Origin: Bacteroidales bacterium
GTDB lineage: Bacteria > Bacteroidota > Bacteroidia > Bacteroidales > P3
Length of the DNA stretch: 9,425 nt
NCBI GenBank assembly: GCA_900769785.1
Contig: CAAGHV010000121.1
Coordinates: forward strand, 1 to 9,425
Direction: 5' to 3'
The first letter of the stretch is position 1. The number at the start of each line of letters is the position of its first letter. The notes beneath the pieces were generated by a model that did not search any database, was not told the DNA's origin, and was given only the letters and a program-made list of their open reading frames with translations. A program made the position numbers and the translations under genes. Below, in pieces: positions 1-6,223 of the stretch.

Positions 1-552
1 AGAACTTACCATTGTATTCTCTCCATCATTGGGACCATACACACTAAGTATGCGTGCTGTTGTATGCTTAATATCCATACTATTGCACATCATCTTACTC
101 ATAAGTTCGGCCGAATATTTGGCTACCCCATATGCATTTTCTGGTTTGGAAGGTAACGAACTGCTAAGCAATCCATCTACTCTACCAAACTCAGCTTGAG
201 AACCTGCAAAAACAAATGTACTGCAATTCAATCTCTTCGACAACGCTACAGCATCTAAAGTATATCTTACATTATTGTTCTGAAGGTAGCAATCATTTCT
301 AGAATCCCCTACTGTTCCTTCCCATGCCAAATGAAAAAAAGCATCGGCATTACCGATACTTTCCGTATTACAAGCCGACAAATTATTTAATTCACATTCT
401 ACCACATTTATCAAATGATGGTTAGGAATCATAGCTCTACGTATTGATTGTGGACGAATTATAGCTGTTATCTTTATACCCTCGTTTACTAAATATTCAA
501 TCAACGAGCATCCTATCATTCCAGTAGCACCTGTTATTACTGCCGATTTCAT
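1..552 (-). CDS. Extended SDR NAD(P)-dependent sugar epimerase/reductase, 3' end cut off by window edge
   Basis: The reading frame opens at an ATG on the minus strand and stays open for 184 codons to the window edge, so the C-terminal part is missing. The protein begins with a Rossmann nucleotide-binding glycine motif, GATGMIG (residues 8-14). It has the SDR catalytic set: S118 in AGSQAEFG, and Y141 and K145 in YGVAK. The FFHLAWEGT segment (about 72-80) is typical of sugar-nucleotide SDRs. It starts 24 bp after the transketolase C-terminal half and is the sixth gene of the operon. Known 3,6-dideoxyhexose pathways end with an SDR that reduces the 4-keto group (paratose or abequose type) or the ketone on a C4 branch (YerF type). 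By position this gene is most likely that final reductase, on a CDP-sugar in the cytoplasm. The exact substrate cannot be read from the half that is visible. Confidence 0.9.
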   Translation of the reverse strand, partial: MKSAVITGATGMIGCSLIEYLVNEGIKITAIIRPQSIRRAMIPNHHLINVVECELNNLSACNTESIGNADAFFHLAWEGTVGDSRNDCYLQNNNVRYTLDAVALSKRLNCSTFVFAGSQAEFGRVDGLLSSSLPSKPENAYGVAKYSAELMSKMMCNSMDIKHTTARILSVYGPNDGENTMVSS

Positions 553-576
553 TGCGTGTATATTCTTTGATATTTA

Positions 577-1494
577 TTATTCAAACATATCTTCTCGTAA
601 TACTAGGTCTGCATTCTTTCTAAGAAAAGCTTGCGAACCCGATAGATGGTAGAAACAATCATCTATAGCTATCCTCTTAATTCGTGGGAATACCGATATC
701 TCTCCATTGGCATACATATCGCTTACCTGCTCAACTATTGCCGAACCAAGGCCAGCACTTTTCTGATGTTCCTCCAAAACTATTATATTATTGTGGTTTT
801 GTGCAAGTTCTCTTATATGCTGTTTGTTCAAAGGTTTAACAAAAGGTACACTATAAAGAGATGTATCTATACCTTTTTCGCATATAAATTCGTTGGCATA
901 ATGCAATATAGAACCCGTAGCCAATAATGCCGGTCTATTGGCACCGGCATGTTTAACCGGAATAATATCACCAATATTAATATTGTCGAAAGGTGTAGTA
1001 TGCACTTGTTTTTCGCCGGCTTTTCCCAATCGTAGATACATTGGACCTTGATAATTGGCCGATAGTGTAGTGATAGCCTTTGCTTCTATAGGATCGCCGG
1101 GCGAGGCCACTACCAAATTGGGTATAGTACGCATCATACCCATTTCCTCTGTAGCATGGTGTGACGAACCCAAGCTTCCATAGGCATATCCGGCACCCAC
1201 TGCCACAACTTTAACACTAAGATTGTGGTAACAAACATCGTAGCGTATCTGTTCTATACAACGTAACGTAGGGAAATTAGCTATCGAATATACATATACA
1301 TTGTACCCTTCTTTTGCCAATCCGGCTGCCACACCTATCATATTTTGTTCGGCAATACCTGCATTCAAAAACCTATCGGGAAACTTATTGGCAAATTCTT
1401 CTACAACATTAAATCCCAAATCTCCTATAATAAGAAATATATCGGGGTGTTGCTCGGCTTCTTTTATCAGTTGGTTTACAAATGCTGTTCTCAT
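577..1494 (-). CDS. Transketolase, C-terminal half (pyrimidine-binding plus C-terminal domains)
   Basis: This 305-residue protein is the second half of a split thiamine-diphosphate transketolase. The pyrimidine-binding domain covers roughly residues 1-165 and holds GIAEQNMIG (46-54), in which E49 corresponds to the conserved glutamate that activates the ThDP aminopyrimidine. It also has the segment SSHHATEEMGMMRTIPN (110-126), typical of transketolase pyrimidine domains. The C-terminal transketolase domain follows, from about 185 (RPALLATGS) to the end. The start codon overlaps the stop of the N-terminal half as ATGA, which fixes the start and suggests translational coupling and 1:1 assembly. 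It ends with tandem stops (TAATAA). Its place between a C3-dehydrase and an SDR suggests it acts on a nucleotide sugar and not in the pentose phosphate pathway. The domain assignment is firm; the role is inferred. Confidence 0.93.
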   Translation of the reverse strand: MRTAFVNQLIKEAEQHPDIFLIIGDLGFNVVEEFANKFPDRFLNAGIAEQNMIGVAAGLAKEGYNVYVYSIANFPTLRCIEQIRYDVCYHNLSVKVVAVGAGYAYGSLGSSHHATEEMGMMRTIPNLVVASPGDPIEAKAITTLSANYQGPMYLRLGKAGEKQVHTTPFDNINIGDIIPVKHAGANRPALLATGSILHYANEFICEKGIDTSLYSVPFVKPLNKQHIRELAQNHNNIIVLEEHQKSAGLGSAIVEQVSDMYANGEISVFPRIKRIAIDDCFYHLSGSQAFLRKNADLVLREDMFE

Positions 1495-2297
1495 AGCTCT
1501 AATTCTTTTATTGCTTGATTATACTCTTGTTCATTAGGCGAACGGTAGTGCCACAACAATTCGTTTTCCATATATGATACACCTTTGCCTTTCACCGTAT
1601 CTGCTACTATGGCAGTAGGCTTGCCGGTTGTTTGTCTGGCCTCAATCAACGCATGTTTTATATCTTCATGATTATGACCATCTATGTTTATACAATTCCA
1701 ACCAAATGACTTAATCTTATCCTGTAGAGGCTCTAGTGGCAAAACTTCGCTTGTTCTTCCATATCCCTGCAACTTATTATAGTCAATAATCAAGCACAAA
1801 TTATCCAAACCTTTCTGTGTTGCCAACAACATTGCTTCCCAATTGCTACCTTCGTTCATCTCGCCATCGCCTACAAGTACATATGTACGATAATCTTTTT
1901 TCTTGATTTTTCCGGCCAAAGCTATACCTACAGCCATTGGCAACCCATGACCCAAACTACCTGACGACACTTCCACACCCGGTATATAGTGCGAGGTATG
2001 TGAAAGGAAAAAACTACCTTCCTTGCCATATTCATCTAGTTGTTCGATAGGGTAAAAATCGCAAAGAGCCAACACCGAATATAGTGCCACACACGAATGT
2101 CCTTTGCTAAGAATGAAACGATCACGGTTGTCCCATTGCGGATCATCAGACCTATAACGAAGTTCTGACGAATAAAGAACACCCAAAATATCAGCCATCG
2201 ACATGGCACCACCTATATGTGATGCATTTGCACGATAAACCATTCGTACCGAATGCTTACGTATATCATTAGCCAAAACAATACTATCAGTTGTCAT
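1491..2297 (-). CDS. Transketolase, N-terminal half (ThDP diphosphate-binding domain)
   Basis: This 268-residue protein carries the ThDP diphosphate/Mg2+-binding domain of a transketolase. The metal-diphosphate motif is GDGEMNEG (143-150), with the closing asparagine N174 in IDYN. Conserved histidines expected around the ThDP and sugar donor are present: H27 in ASHIGG, H67 in KGHS, H117 in GSLGHGLP and H250 in LLWHYRSP. With the 305-residue partner the pair totals 573 residues, shorter than one-chain transketolases (about 660) but with all three domains represented. It starts only 9 bp after the rfbH stop and overlaps the next gene by 4 bp, so it is firmly within the operon. The family moves two-carbon ketol units between sugars. 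Here the acceptor is probably a CDP-4-keto-3,6-dideoxyhexose. Alternatives are a DXS-like role or supply of a precursor sugar. Confidence 0.93.
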   Translation of the reverse strand: MTTDSIVLANDIRKHSVRMVYRANASHIGGAMSMADILGVLYSSELRYRSDDPQWDNRDRFILSKGHSCVALYSVLALCDFYPIEQLDEYGKEGSFFLSHTSHYIPGVEVSSGSLGHGLPMAVGIALAGKIKKKDYRTYVLVGDGEMNEGSNWEAMLLATQKGLDNLCLIIDYNKLQGYGRTSEVLPLEPLQDKIKSFGWNCINIDGHNHEDIKHALIEARQTTGKPTAIVADTVKGKGVSYMENELLWHYRSPNEQEYNQAIKELEL

Positions 2298-2306
2298 TAT
2301 ATTGTA

Positions 2307-3635
2307 TTAATATTGTTTTACAAATTCTTTTATAGTATTTACCATTGCTTCCAACATAGGTTGGGTCATACCCGGATATACACCAATCCAAAAACTATCG
2401 TTCATTATTCTATCGGTGTTTTCCAATGTTCCTACCACACGGTAACCCTCTCCGCTTCTACGCATTTCATCAAAACAAGGGTGTTTCAATATGTTGCCCG
2501 AAAACAACAAGCGTGTTTGTATATTCTTACTTTCGATATATTTTACCAAATCAACACGGCTGAATGGCATATTGGGTTTCAACGTAAGTAGGAATCCAAA
2601 CCAGCTTGGACATGAATTTTCCATAGGTTCGGGAAGTTCGAAGTATTCTTCCAATTCTGTAAGTTCTTCTTTCAAATATTCCCAATTTTCTCTTCTTATA
2701 CGTGTAAAATCAGGAAGTTTTTCTAGTTGTGCACATCCTATGGCTGCTTGCATATCGGTAACCTTTAGATTATAACCAAAATGGGAGTAAACATATTTGT
2801 GGTCATAACCTAACGGAAGTTCGCCAAATTGCATTGTAAATCTATGTTTGCAAGTATCATCTTTGCCCGATGCACAATAGCAATCTCGTCCCCAATCTCT
2901 AAAACTTGCCACTATTCGTTTAAGCAATGGATTGTTGGTATATACAGCACCCCCTTCGCCCATGGTAATGTGGTGTGGAGGGTAAAAACTTGATGTACCT
3001 ATATCGCCAATAGTACCGGTTTGTTTCCATTGACCATCAATAAAATATTCGCTACCCAGTGCATCGCAATTGTCTTCAACAAGCCAAAGATTGTGTTTGT
3101 TGCAAAAATCTCTTATTGTCTGCAAATCGAATGGATTTCCCAATGTATGAGCTATCATTACAGCTTTGGTTTTGGGCGAAAGAGCCTGCTCAAGCATATC
3201 GCAGTTGATATTATATTGAGGTATTGTAACATCAACAAATACAGGTACTGCACCATATTGTATCATTGGTGATATTGTAGTTGGAAATCCGGCAGCCACC
3301 GTTATCACCTCATCGCCTCGGCGTATTGCACGCTCTTTCAACAATGGCGATGTCAACGCCATAAAAGCCAAAAGGTTGGCACTACTACCGCTATTGGTAA
3401 GCAAGCAATATTTTACACCCATATAACGGGCAAATTCTTCTTCAAAACGTTCGGCATATCTACCGGTTGTAAGCCAAAAATCTAAGGCGGAATCAACTAG
3501 GTTTACCATCTCACGTTCGTCGAACTTTCTACCGCCATAGCCTATTCTGTCACCTTCTTTATATTCCTTAGGTTGTGCAAAAGTTTCGGCATAGTATTCT
3601 TTTACAAGTTTTAATATCTCTTCACGTTTTGTCAT
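2307..3635 (-). CDS. rfbH: CDP-4-keto-6-deoxy-D-glucose 3-dehydrase (E1 type, PLP and [2Fe-2S])
   Basis: This 442-residue member of the DegT/DnrJ/EryC1 fold is the RfbH/AscC class. It removes the C3 hydroxyl of CDP-4-keto-6-deoxyglucose with PMP and an iron-sulfur cluster, the key step to 3,6-dideoxyhexoses. The usual PLP lysine is replaced by histidine in SFYPPHHITMGEGG (H221), the hallmark of this dehydrase. The pyridine-binding aspartate is D188 in VEDNC. The cluster ligands are visible: C252-X1-C254-X7-C262, plus an upstream cysteine at C190. The block spacing matches the known E1 enzyme exactly; the upstream spacing is 61 residues instead of the 57 reported for Yersinia E1, consistent with a small loop insertion. 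It lies 34 bp after rfbG and 9 bp before the transketolase N-half. The cognate reductase (E3, RfbI/AscD) is not in the window. Confidence 0.96.
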   Translation of the reverse strand: MTKREEILKLVKEYYAETFAQPKEYKEGDRIGYGGRKFDEREMVNLVDSALDFWLTTGRYAERFEEEFARYMGVKYCLLTNSGSSANLLAFMALTSPLLKERAIRRGDEVITVAAGFPTTISPMIQYGAVPVFVDVTIPQYNINCDMLEQALSPKTKAVMIAHTLGNPFDLQTIRDFCNKHNLWLVEDNCDALGSEYFIDGQWKQTGTIGDIGTSSFYPPHHITMGEGGAVYTNNPLLKRIVASFRDWGRDCYCASGKDDTCKHRFTMQFGELPLGYDHKYVYSHFGYNLKVTDMQAAIGCAQLEKLPDFTRIRRENWEYLKEELTELEEYFELPEPMENSCPSWFGFLLTLKPNMPFSRVDLVKYIESKNIQTRLLFSGNILKHPCFDEMRRSGEGYRVVGTLENTDRIMNDSFWIGVYPGMTQPMLEAMVNTIKEFVKQY

Positions 3636-3669
3636 CGCTGATTTTTATTATTGGATTATAATTAATGTA

Positions 3670-4749
3670 TTATTTATTTTCTTCGCATTGTTTCAAATAG
3701 TCGTCTATCTGCTTTTCGGTCATTTGCCTCATATCTTCGCCTGCATAATATGCCTTGTACCAACGAAGGGTTATGTCCAATGCCTTACGGGCATTCATCA
3801 TAGGTTTCCACCCCAATAGTCTTTCAGCTTTTGTTATATCCAAAGATAGTAGGTTGGCCTCGTGTGGCTGGTTTATTTGCTTTGGAAATTCTAATGTTCC
3901 TTCGCCCCAAATATCCACACCCATCTGTGCCATATCGCCTACTGTAACTACATCGGCCGGATTAGGTCCAAAATTAAAGCCTTCGTTGAAAGAGGTTGTA
4001 TGTTGATACATCATGGCTGCCAACGTTATGTATCCCATTAGTGGCTCCAACACATGTTGCCAAGGACGTACAGCCTTGGGGTTACGTATCTCTATAGGTT
4101 TGCCTACCGATAGCGCACGTGCTATATCCGGCACCAAACGGTCGGCAGCCCAATCGCCACCACCTATTACATTTCCGGCACGTACCGAGGCAACAGATTT
4201 GCCATGGCGTTCATAGTCATTTGGGTTAAAGAAACTATTTCGATAACTATCTATAACTATCTCTGCAGCAGCCTTACTAGCACTATAAGGGTCATATCCT
4301 CCCAAGGGGTCCTCCTCGGTATATGCCTGACCGCTTTCGTTGTTGCGATACACCTTATCAGTAGTAATCATCACTGCTACACATTGTTTCTCCATCTTAC
4401 GCATTGCCTCCAACACATTTACAGTACCCAACGTATTCACCTCAAAGGTTTCCACAGGTATGTTGTACGATGTGCGTACAATAGGTTGTGCAGCAAGGTG
4501 GAATATAAAGTCAGGGCCAAATTCGGCCATAGTTTTTTCAAGCAACTCGCGGTTTCTCAATTCCCCTATCACCGATTGGCAATATCCAGTGGCATTTACC
4601 ACGTTATACATAGAGGGGCTGGTGTTGGGTTCCAAAGCATATCCCATCACCTCGGCTCCCATCTTGTTTAGGAGCATTGTCAGCCATGTACCCTTAAAAC
4701 CGGTATGTCCTGTAAGAAAAACACGCTTATTGCGAAACACCTCTGTCAT
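3670..4749 (-). CDS. rfbG: CDP-glucose 4,6-dehydratase
   Basis: This 359-residue extended SDR converts CDP-D-glucose to CDP-4-keto-6-deoxy-D-glucose using tightly bound NAD+. The N-terminal Rossmann motif is TGHTGFKG (13-20). The active-site triad motif TTDK (129-132) has the lysine typical of CDP-glucose dehydratases, where the dTDP-glucose enzyme RmlB has glutamate. The catalytic YSASK motif gives Y155 and K159. FHLAAQPIVRTSY (83-95) and RAGNVIGGGDWA are further family blocks. Length and full-length similarity to the RfbG family are as expected. It starts 30 bp after rfbF and is followed 34 bp later by rfbH, the standard order of 3,6-dideoxyhexose loci. It supplies the direct substrate of RfbH. 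Confidence 0.97.
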   Translation of the reverse strand: MTEVFRNKRVFLTGHTGFKGTWLTMLLNKMGAEVMGYALEPNTSPSMYNVVNATGYCQSVIGELRNRELLEKTMAEFGPDFIFHLAAQPIVRTSYNIPVETFEVNTLGTVNVLEAMRKMEKQCVAVMITTDKVYRNNESGQAYTEEDPLGGYDPYSASKAAAEIVIDSYRNSFFNPNDYERHGKSVASVRAGNVIGGGDWAADRLVPDIARALSVGKPIEIRNPKAVRPWQHVLEPLMGYITLAAMMYQHTTSFNEGFNFGPNPADVVTVGDMAQMGVDIWGEGTLEFPKQINQPHEANLLSLDITKAERLLGWKPMMNARKALDITLRWYKAYYAGEDMRQMTEKQIDDYLKQCEENK

Positions 4750-4779
4750 AGTTCTTATACTATTGTAGTTATGATTCTG

Positions 4780-5559
4780 TTACCATATTTTCCAAGGGGC
4801 CGAACCACTTTCCCACATGCGTTCAAGATTATCCTTGTCGCGTTTGGTATCCATGCAATGCCAAAAGCCATTGTGCTTATAGCCTTTCAGTTGACCCATA
4901 TTGGCCACTGTTTCCAATGGTATCTTTTCGAGCACAGTTTCATCGCCATCTATATAGTCGAATATCTGTGGATTAAACACCATAAAACCACCATTTATAA
5001 CACTGCCATCGGTATCGTTTTTTTCGCGAAACGAATTTATTGTGGTACCATCTTCGGCCATATCTATCACACCAAAACGTTGACCTACATTCACTGTAGT
5101 GATGGTAGCTATCTTGCCATGGCTTTGATGAAAACGCACCAATTCGGCTATATTTATATCACTCACACCGTCGCCGTATGTAAGCAAGAATGGTTCGTTT
5201 CCAACATATTTTTGTATGCGTTTCACTCGGCCGCCTGTCATGGTATTCAATCCGGTATCTACCACCGTTACCTTCCATGGCTCAACCTCTTGGGTATTGT
5301 GTATTTGAAGTTGGTTACCTTGGGTAAAATCAAATGTTATATCACTATTGTGCAAATAGTAGTCGGCAAACCACTCTTTGATTATATACTGCTTATATCC
5401 GGCACAAATAATAAAATCGTTGTAGCCATAATGGCTATATATCTTCATTATATGCCAAAGTATCGGCATCTCTCCTATCCCAAGCATTGGCTTAGGTTTC
5501 AGATGACTTTCTTCACTGATACGAGTTCCATAACCACCCGCTAATATCACTACTTTCAT
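4780..5559 (-). CDS. rfbF: Glucose-1-phosphate cytidylyltransferase
   Basis: This 259-residue nucleotidyltransferase makes CDP-D-glucose from CTP and glucose-1-phosphate, the committed first step of the pathway. Visible motifs are the nucleotide-binding loop LAGGYGTRISEES (6-18), KPKPM (21-25), the metal-binding YGDG with D130, and a second acidic residue, D237 in CMDT. The closing SAPWKIW is also characteristic of RfbF. It is the first gene of the minus-strand operon; its ATG lies about 27 bp from the -7 box of a consensus promoter, so the leader is very short. A longer open frame runs antisense to it, but only this strand has family motifs. Confidence 0.97.
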   Translation of the reverse strand: MKVVILAGGYGTRISEESHLKPKPMLGIGEMPILWHIMKIYSHYGYNDFIICAGYKQYIIKEWFADYYLHNSDITFDFTQGNQLQIHNTQEVEPWKVTVVDTGLNTMTGGRVKRIQKYVGNEPFLLTYGDGVSDINIAELVRFHQSHGKIATITTVNVGQRFGVIDMAEDGTTINSFREKNDTDGSVINGGFMVFNPQIFDYIDGDETVLEKIPLETVANMGQLKGYKHNGFWHCMDTKRDKDNLERMWESGSAPWKIW

Positions 5560-5586
5560 AGTCTTACATTACATTATAATTCCGTG

Positions 5587-5618
5587 CAAAGGTACTAAAA
5601 CTAATTGGAATGGCAAAA
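5587..5618 (-). promoter_or_regulatory. Bacteroidota sigma-ABfr promoter of the rfbF operon
   Basis: Read on the minus strand, TTTTG (5618-5614) is followed by a 19-nt spacer and then TACCTTTG (5594-5587). The -7 element matches the TAnnTTTG consensus in all fixed positions, and the spacing to the -33 TTG element is canonical. Transcription should begin near 5580, leaving a leader of about 20 nt before the rfbF ATG, too short for a riboswitch or attenuator. No other consensus promoter was seen upstream of the five following genes, whose gaps are 9-34 bp or overlapping, so this is probably the operon promoter. Confidence 0.82.
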
Positions 5619-5757
5619 CATTTTATAGTATTTATTTATACGCTGTAGCAAACAACGGAAATATCAATATATTAGATTAATAACGTTTGTGCTATTTATT
5701 CATTGTTTTCACCCTACTGAAGCAATTATTTACTACAATACAACAGTTATAAATTTC

Positions 5758-5767
5758 CATCGCGATG
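5758..5767. repeat. 10-bp perfect palindrome CATCGCGATG
   Basis: This GC-containing palindrome stands out in AT-rich surroundings. It directly abuts the start of the 24-nt direct repeat and covers the ATG of the first mini-ORF. It could be half of a regulator site together with the adjacent long palindrome; nothing in the sequence names the regulator. Confidence 0.45.
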
Positions 5768-5831
5768 TATATAAATTTTCCTCCCGAGGAAAATTTACTT
5801 AGCACACGATGAAATATAATTTTCCTCCCGA
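5764..5831 (+). repeat. Direct repeat, 24-nt unit with 44-bp period
   Basis: The 24-nt segments 5764-5787 and 5808-5831 match at 19 of 24 positions. Both begin with GATG and end with the same 13 bases, ATTTTCCTCCCGA (5775-5787 and 5819-5831). The second copy lacks the right palindrome arm. The right arm of the first copy (GAGGAAAATT, 5786-5795) can therefore pair either with its own left arm or with AATTTTCCTC of the second copy (5818-5827), giving two mutually exclusive hairpins. A degenerate third relative, ATAAATTTCC, lies at 5749-5758. Confidence 0.75.
5772..5797. repeat. Perfect 26-bp palindrome (12-bp arms)
   Basis: The left arm TAAATTTTCCTC and the right arm GAGGAAAATTTA are perfect reverse complements separated by only two bases (CC). 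As RNA it would form a strong hairpin with a four-base or slightly larger loop. It is not followed by a T-tract on either strand, so it is a poor match to an intrinsic terminator. As DNA it could be a dimeric protein-binding site about 185 bp upstream of the rfbF promoter and 430 bp upstream of porV. Confidence 0.8.
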
Positions 5832-5918
5832 ATAAGAATTTTTGCAACCATCTTTGATATATTTTTTCCTAATACATTTATGCCGTATATTTTAGTGATA
5901 TATCATCAAACACCTCAC

Positions 5919-5948
5919 ACCCTATTGTGAATATTACGATGATAGGGT
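5919..5948. repeat. Inverted repeat ACCCTAT / ATAGGGT, 16-bp spacer
   Basis: ACCCTAT (5919-5925) and ATAGGGT (5942-5948) are perfect reverse complements. The spacer ATTGTGAATATTACGAT region is itself partly symmetric. A 7-bp arm pair at roughly three helical turns is compatible with a regulator operator, but a repeat of this size can occur by chance in 664 bp. Confidence 0.35.
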
Positions 5949-6175
5949 ATAAATACATTGACATATTACTATTACCTTATACATCTATATCAATGAATTA
6001 AGATATACAATTTAAAGTTATACTACATATATGTAAAAGTATTGCAATGTATAGCTCAATTGTAGCCACATTTCAGTTATCGGACATCAACATTGGAGGT
6101 ATCAACAATTTTCGGAAGCTTTTTTTCTATAAATATACAATAAAATAATGCAATAGTACGTTAGTAAATCGTTTT

Positions 6176-6202
6176 TCTGTTTAGGTAAAACAGAGATTTT
6201 TG
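6176..6202 (+). promoter_or_regulatory. Possible porV promoter region with an inverted repeat in the spacer
   Basis: GATTTTTG (6195-6202) matches the Bacteroidota -7 consensus TAnnTTTG except at its first base. The 19 nt just upstream (6176-6194) are an inverted repeat, TCTGTTT-AGGTA-AAACAGA, exactly filling a canonical spacer. There is no good -33 TTG where expected (GTTTT instead), so the promoter would be weak or activator-dependent. It lies about 20 bp before the porV ATG. The call is tentative. Confidence 0.3.
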
Positions 6203-6223
6203 AACTAAAACACTTTTTGATAG

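Larger units (their letters stand above)
5560..6223. other. AT-rich divergent intergenic region between rfbF and porV
   Basis: No gene with recognisable protein features was found in this 664-bp stretch. The rfbF promoter occupies its left end. The middle (5758-5835) has a perfect long palindrome, a 44-bp-period direct repeat and two overlapping mini-ORFs. The right half has short inverted repeats, listed separately, plus two AT-rich perfect palindromes, TGATATATCA at 5896-5905 and TACATATATGTA at 6024-6035. No fully consensus TAnnTTTG promoter facing porV was found; near matches differ at the first base. Because both flanking genes point away, no terminator is needed here, so the hairpins more likely have a regulatory role or are remnants of a repeat element. 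Confidence 0.7.

Noticed and set aside
1491..1494. Frameshift breaking a single transketolase gene
   Set aside because: The break is an ATGA stop/start overlap at the domain boundary and both halves are complete, so a genuine two-subunit enzyme fits better than a sequencing error or mutation.
4204..4671. Plus-strand frames over rfbG (also 4340-4768)
   Set aside because: Overlapping antisense shadows of the CDP-glucose dehydratase; two different frames are open over the same bases, which argues against either being real.
4705..5544. Plus-strand open frame of 279 codons, longer than rfbF
   Set aside because: It lies almost entirely antisense to rfbF, which has all nucleotidyltransferase motifs and a consensus promoter. 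The antisense product has no recognisable motif and an odd His/Tyr/Ile-rich composition typical of a shadow frame.
5772..5797. Intrinsic terminator
   Set aside because: The palindrome is strong, but neither strand has a following T-tract, and both neighbouring genes are transcribed away from it, so no transcript is expected to need termination there.
5560..6223. Invertible (phase-variable) promoter
   Set aside because: Such switches need inverted repeats bracketing the promoter. The only strong inverted arms are next to each other and do not flank the rfbF promoter.
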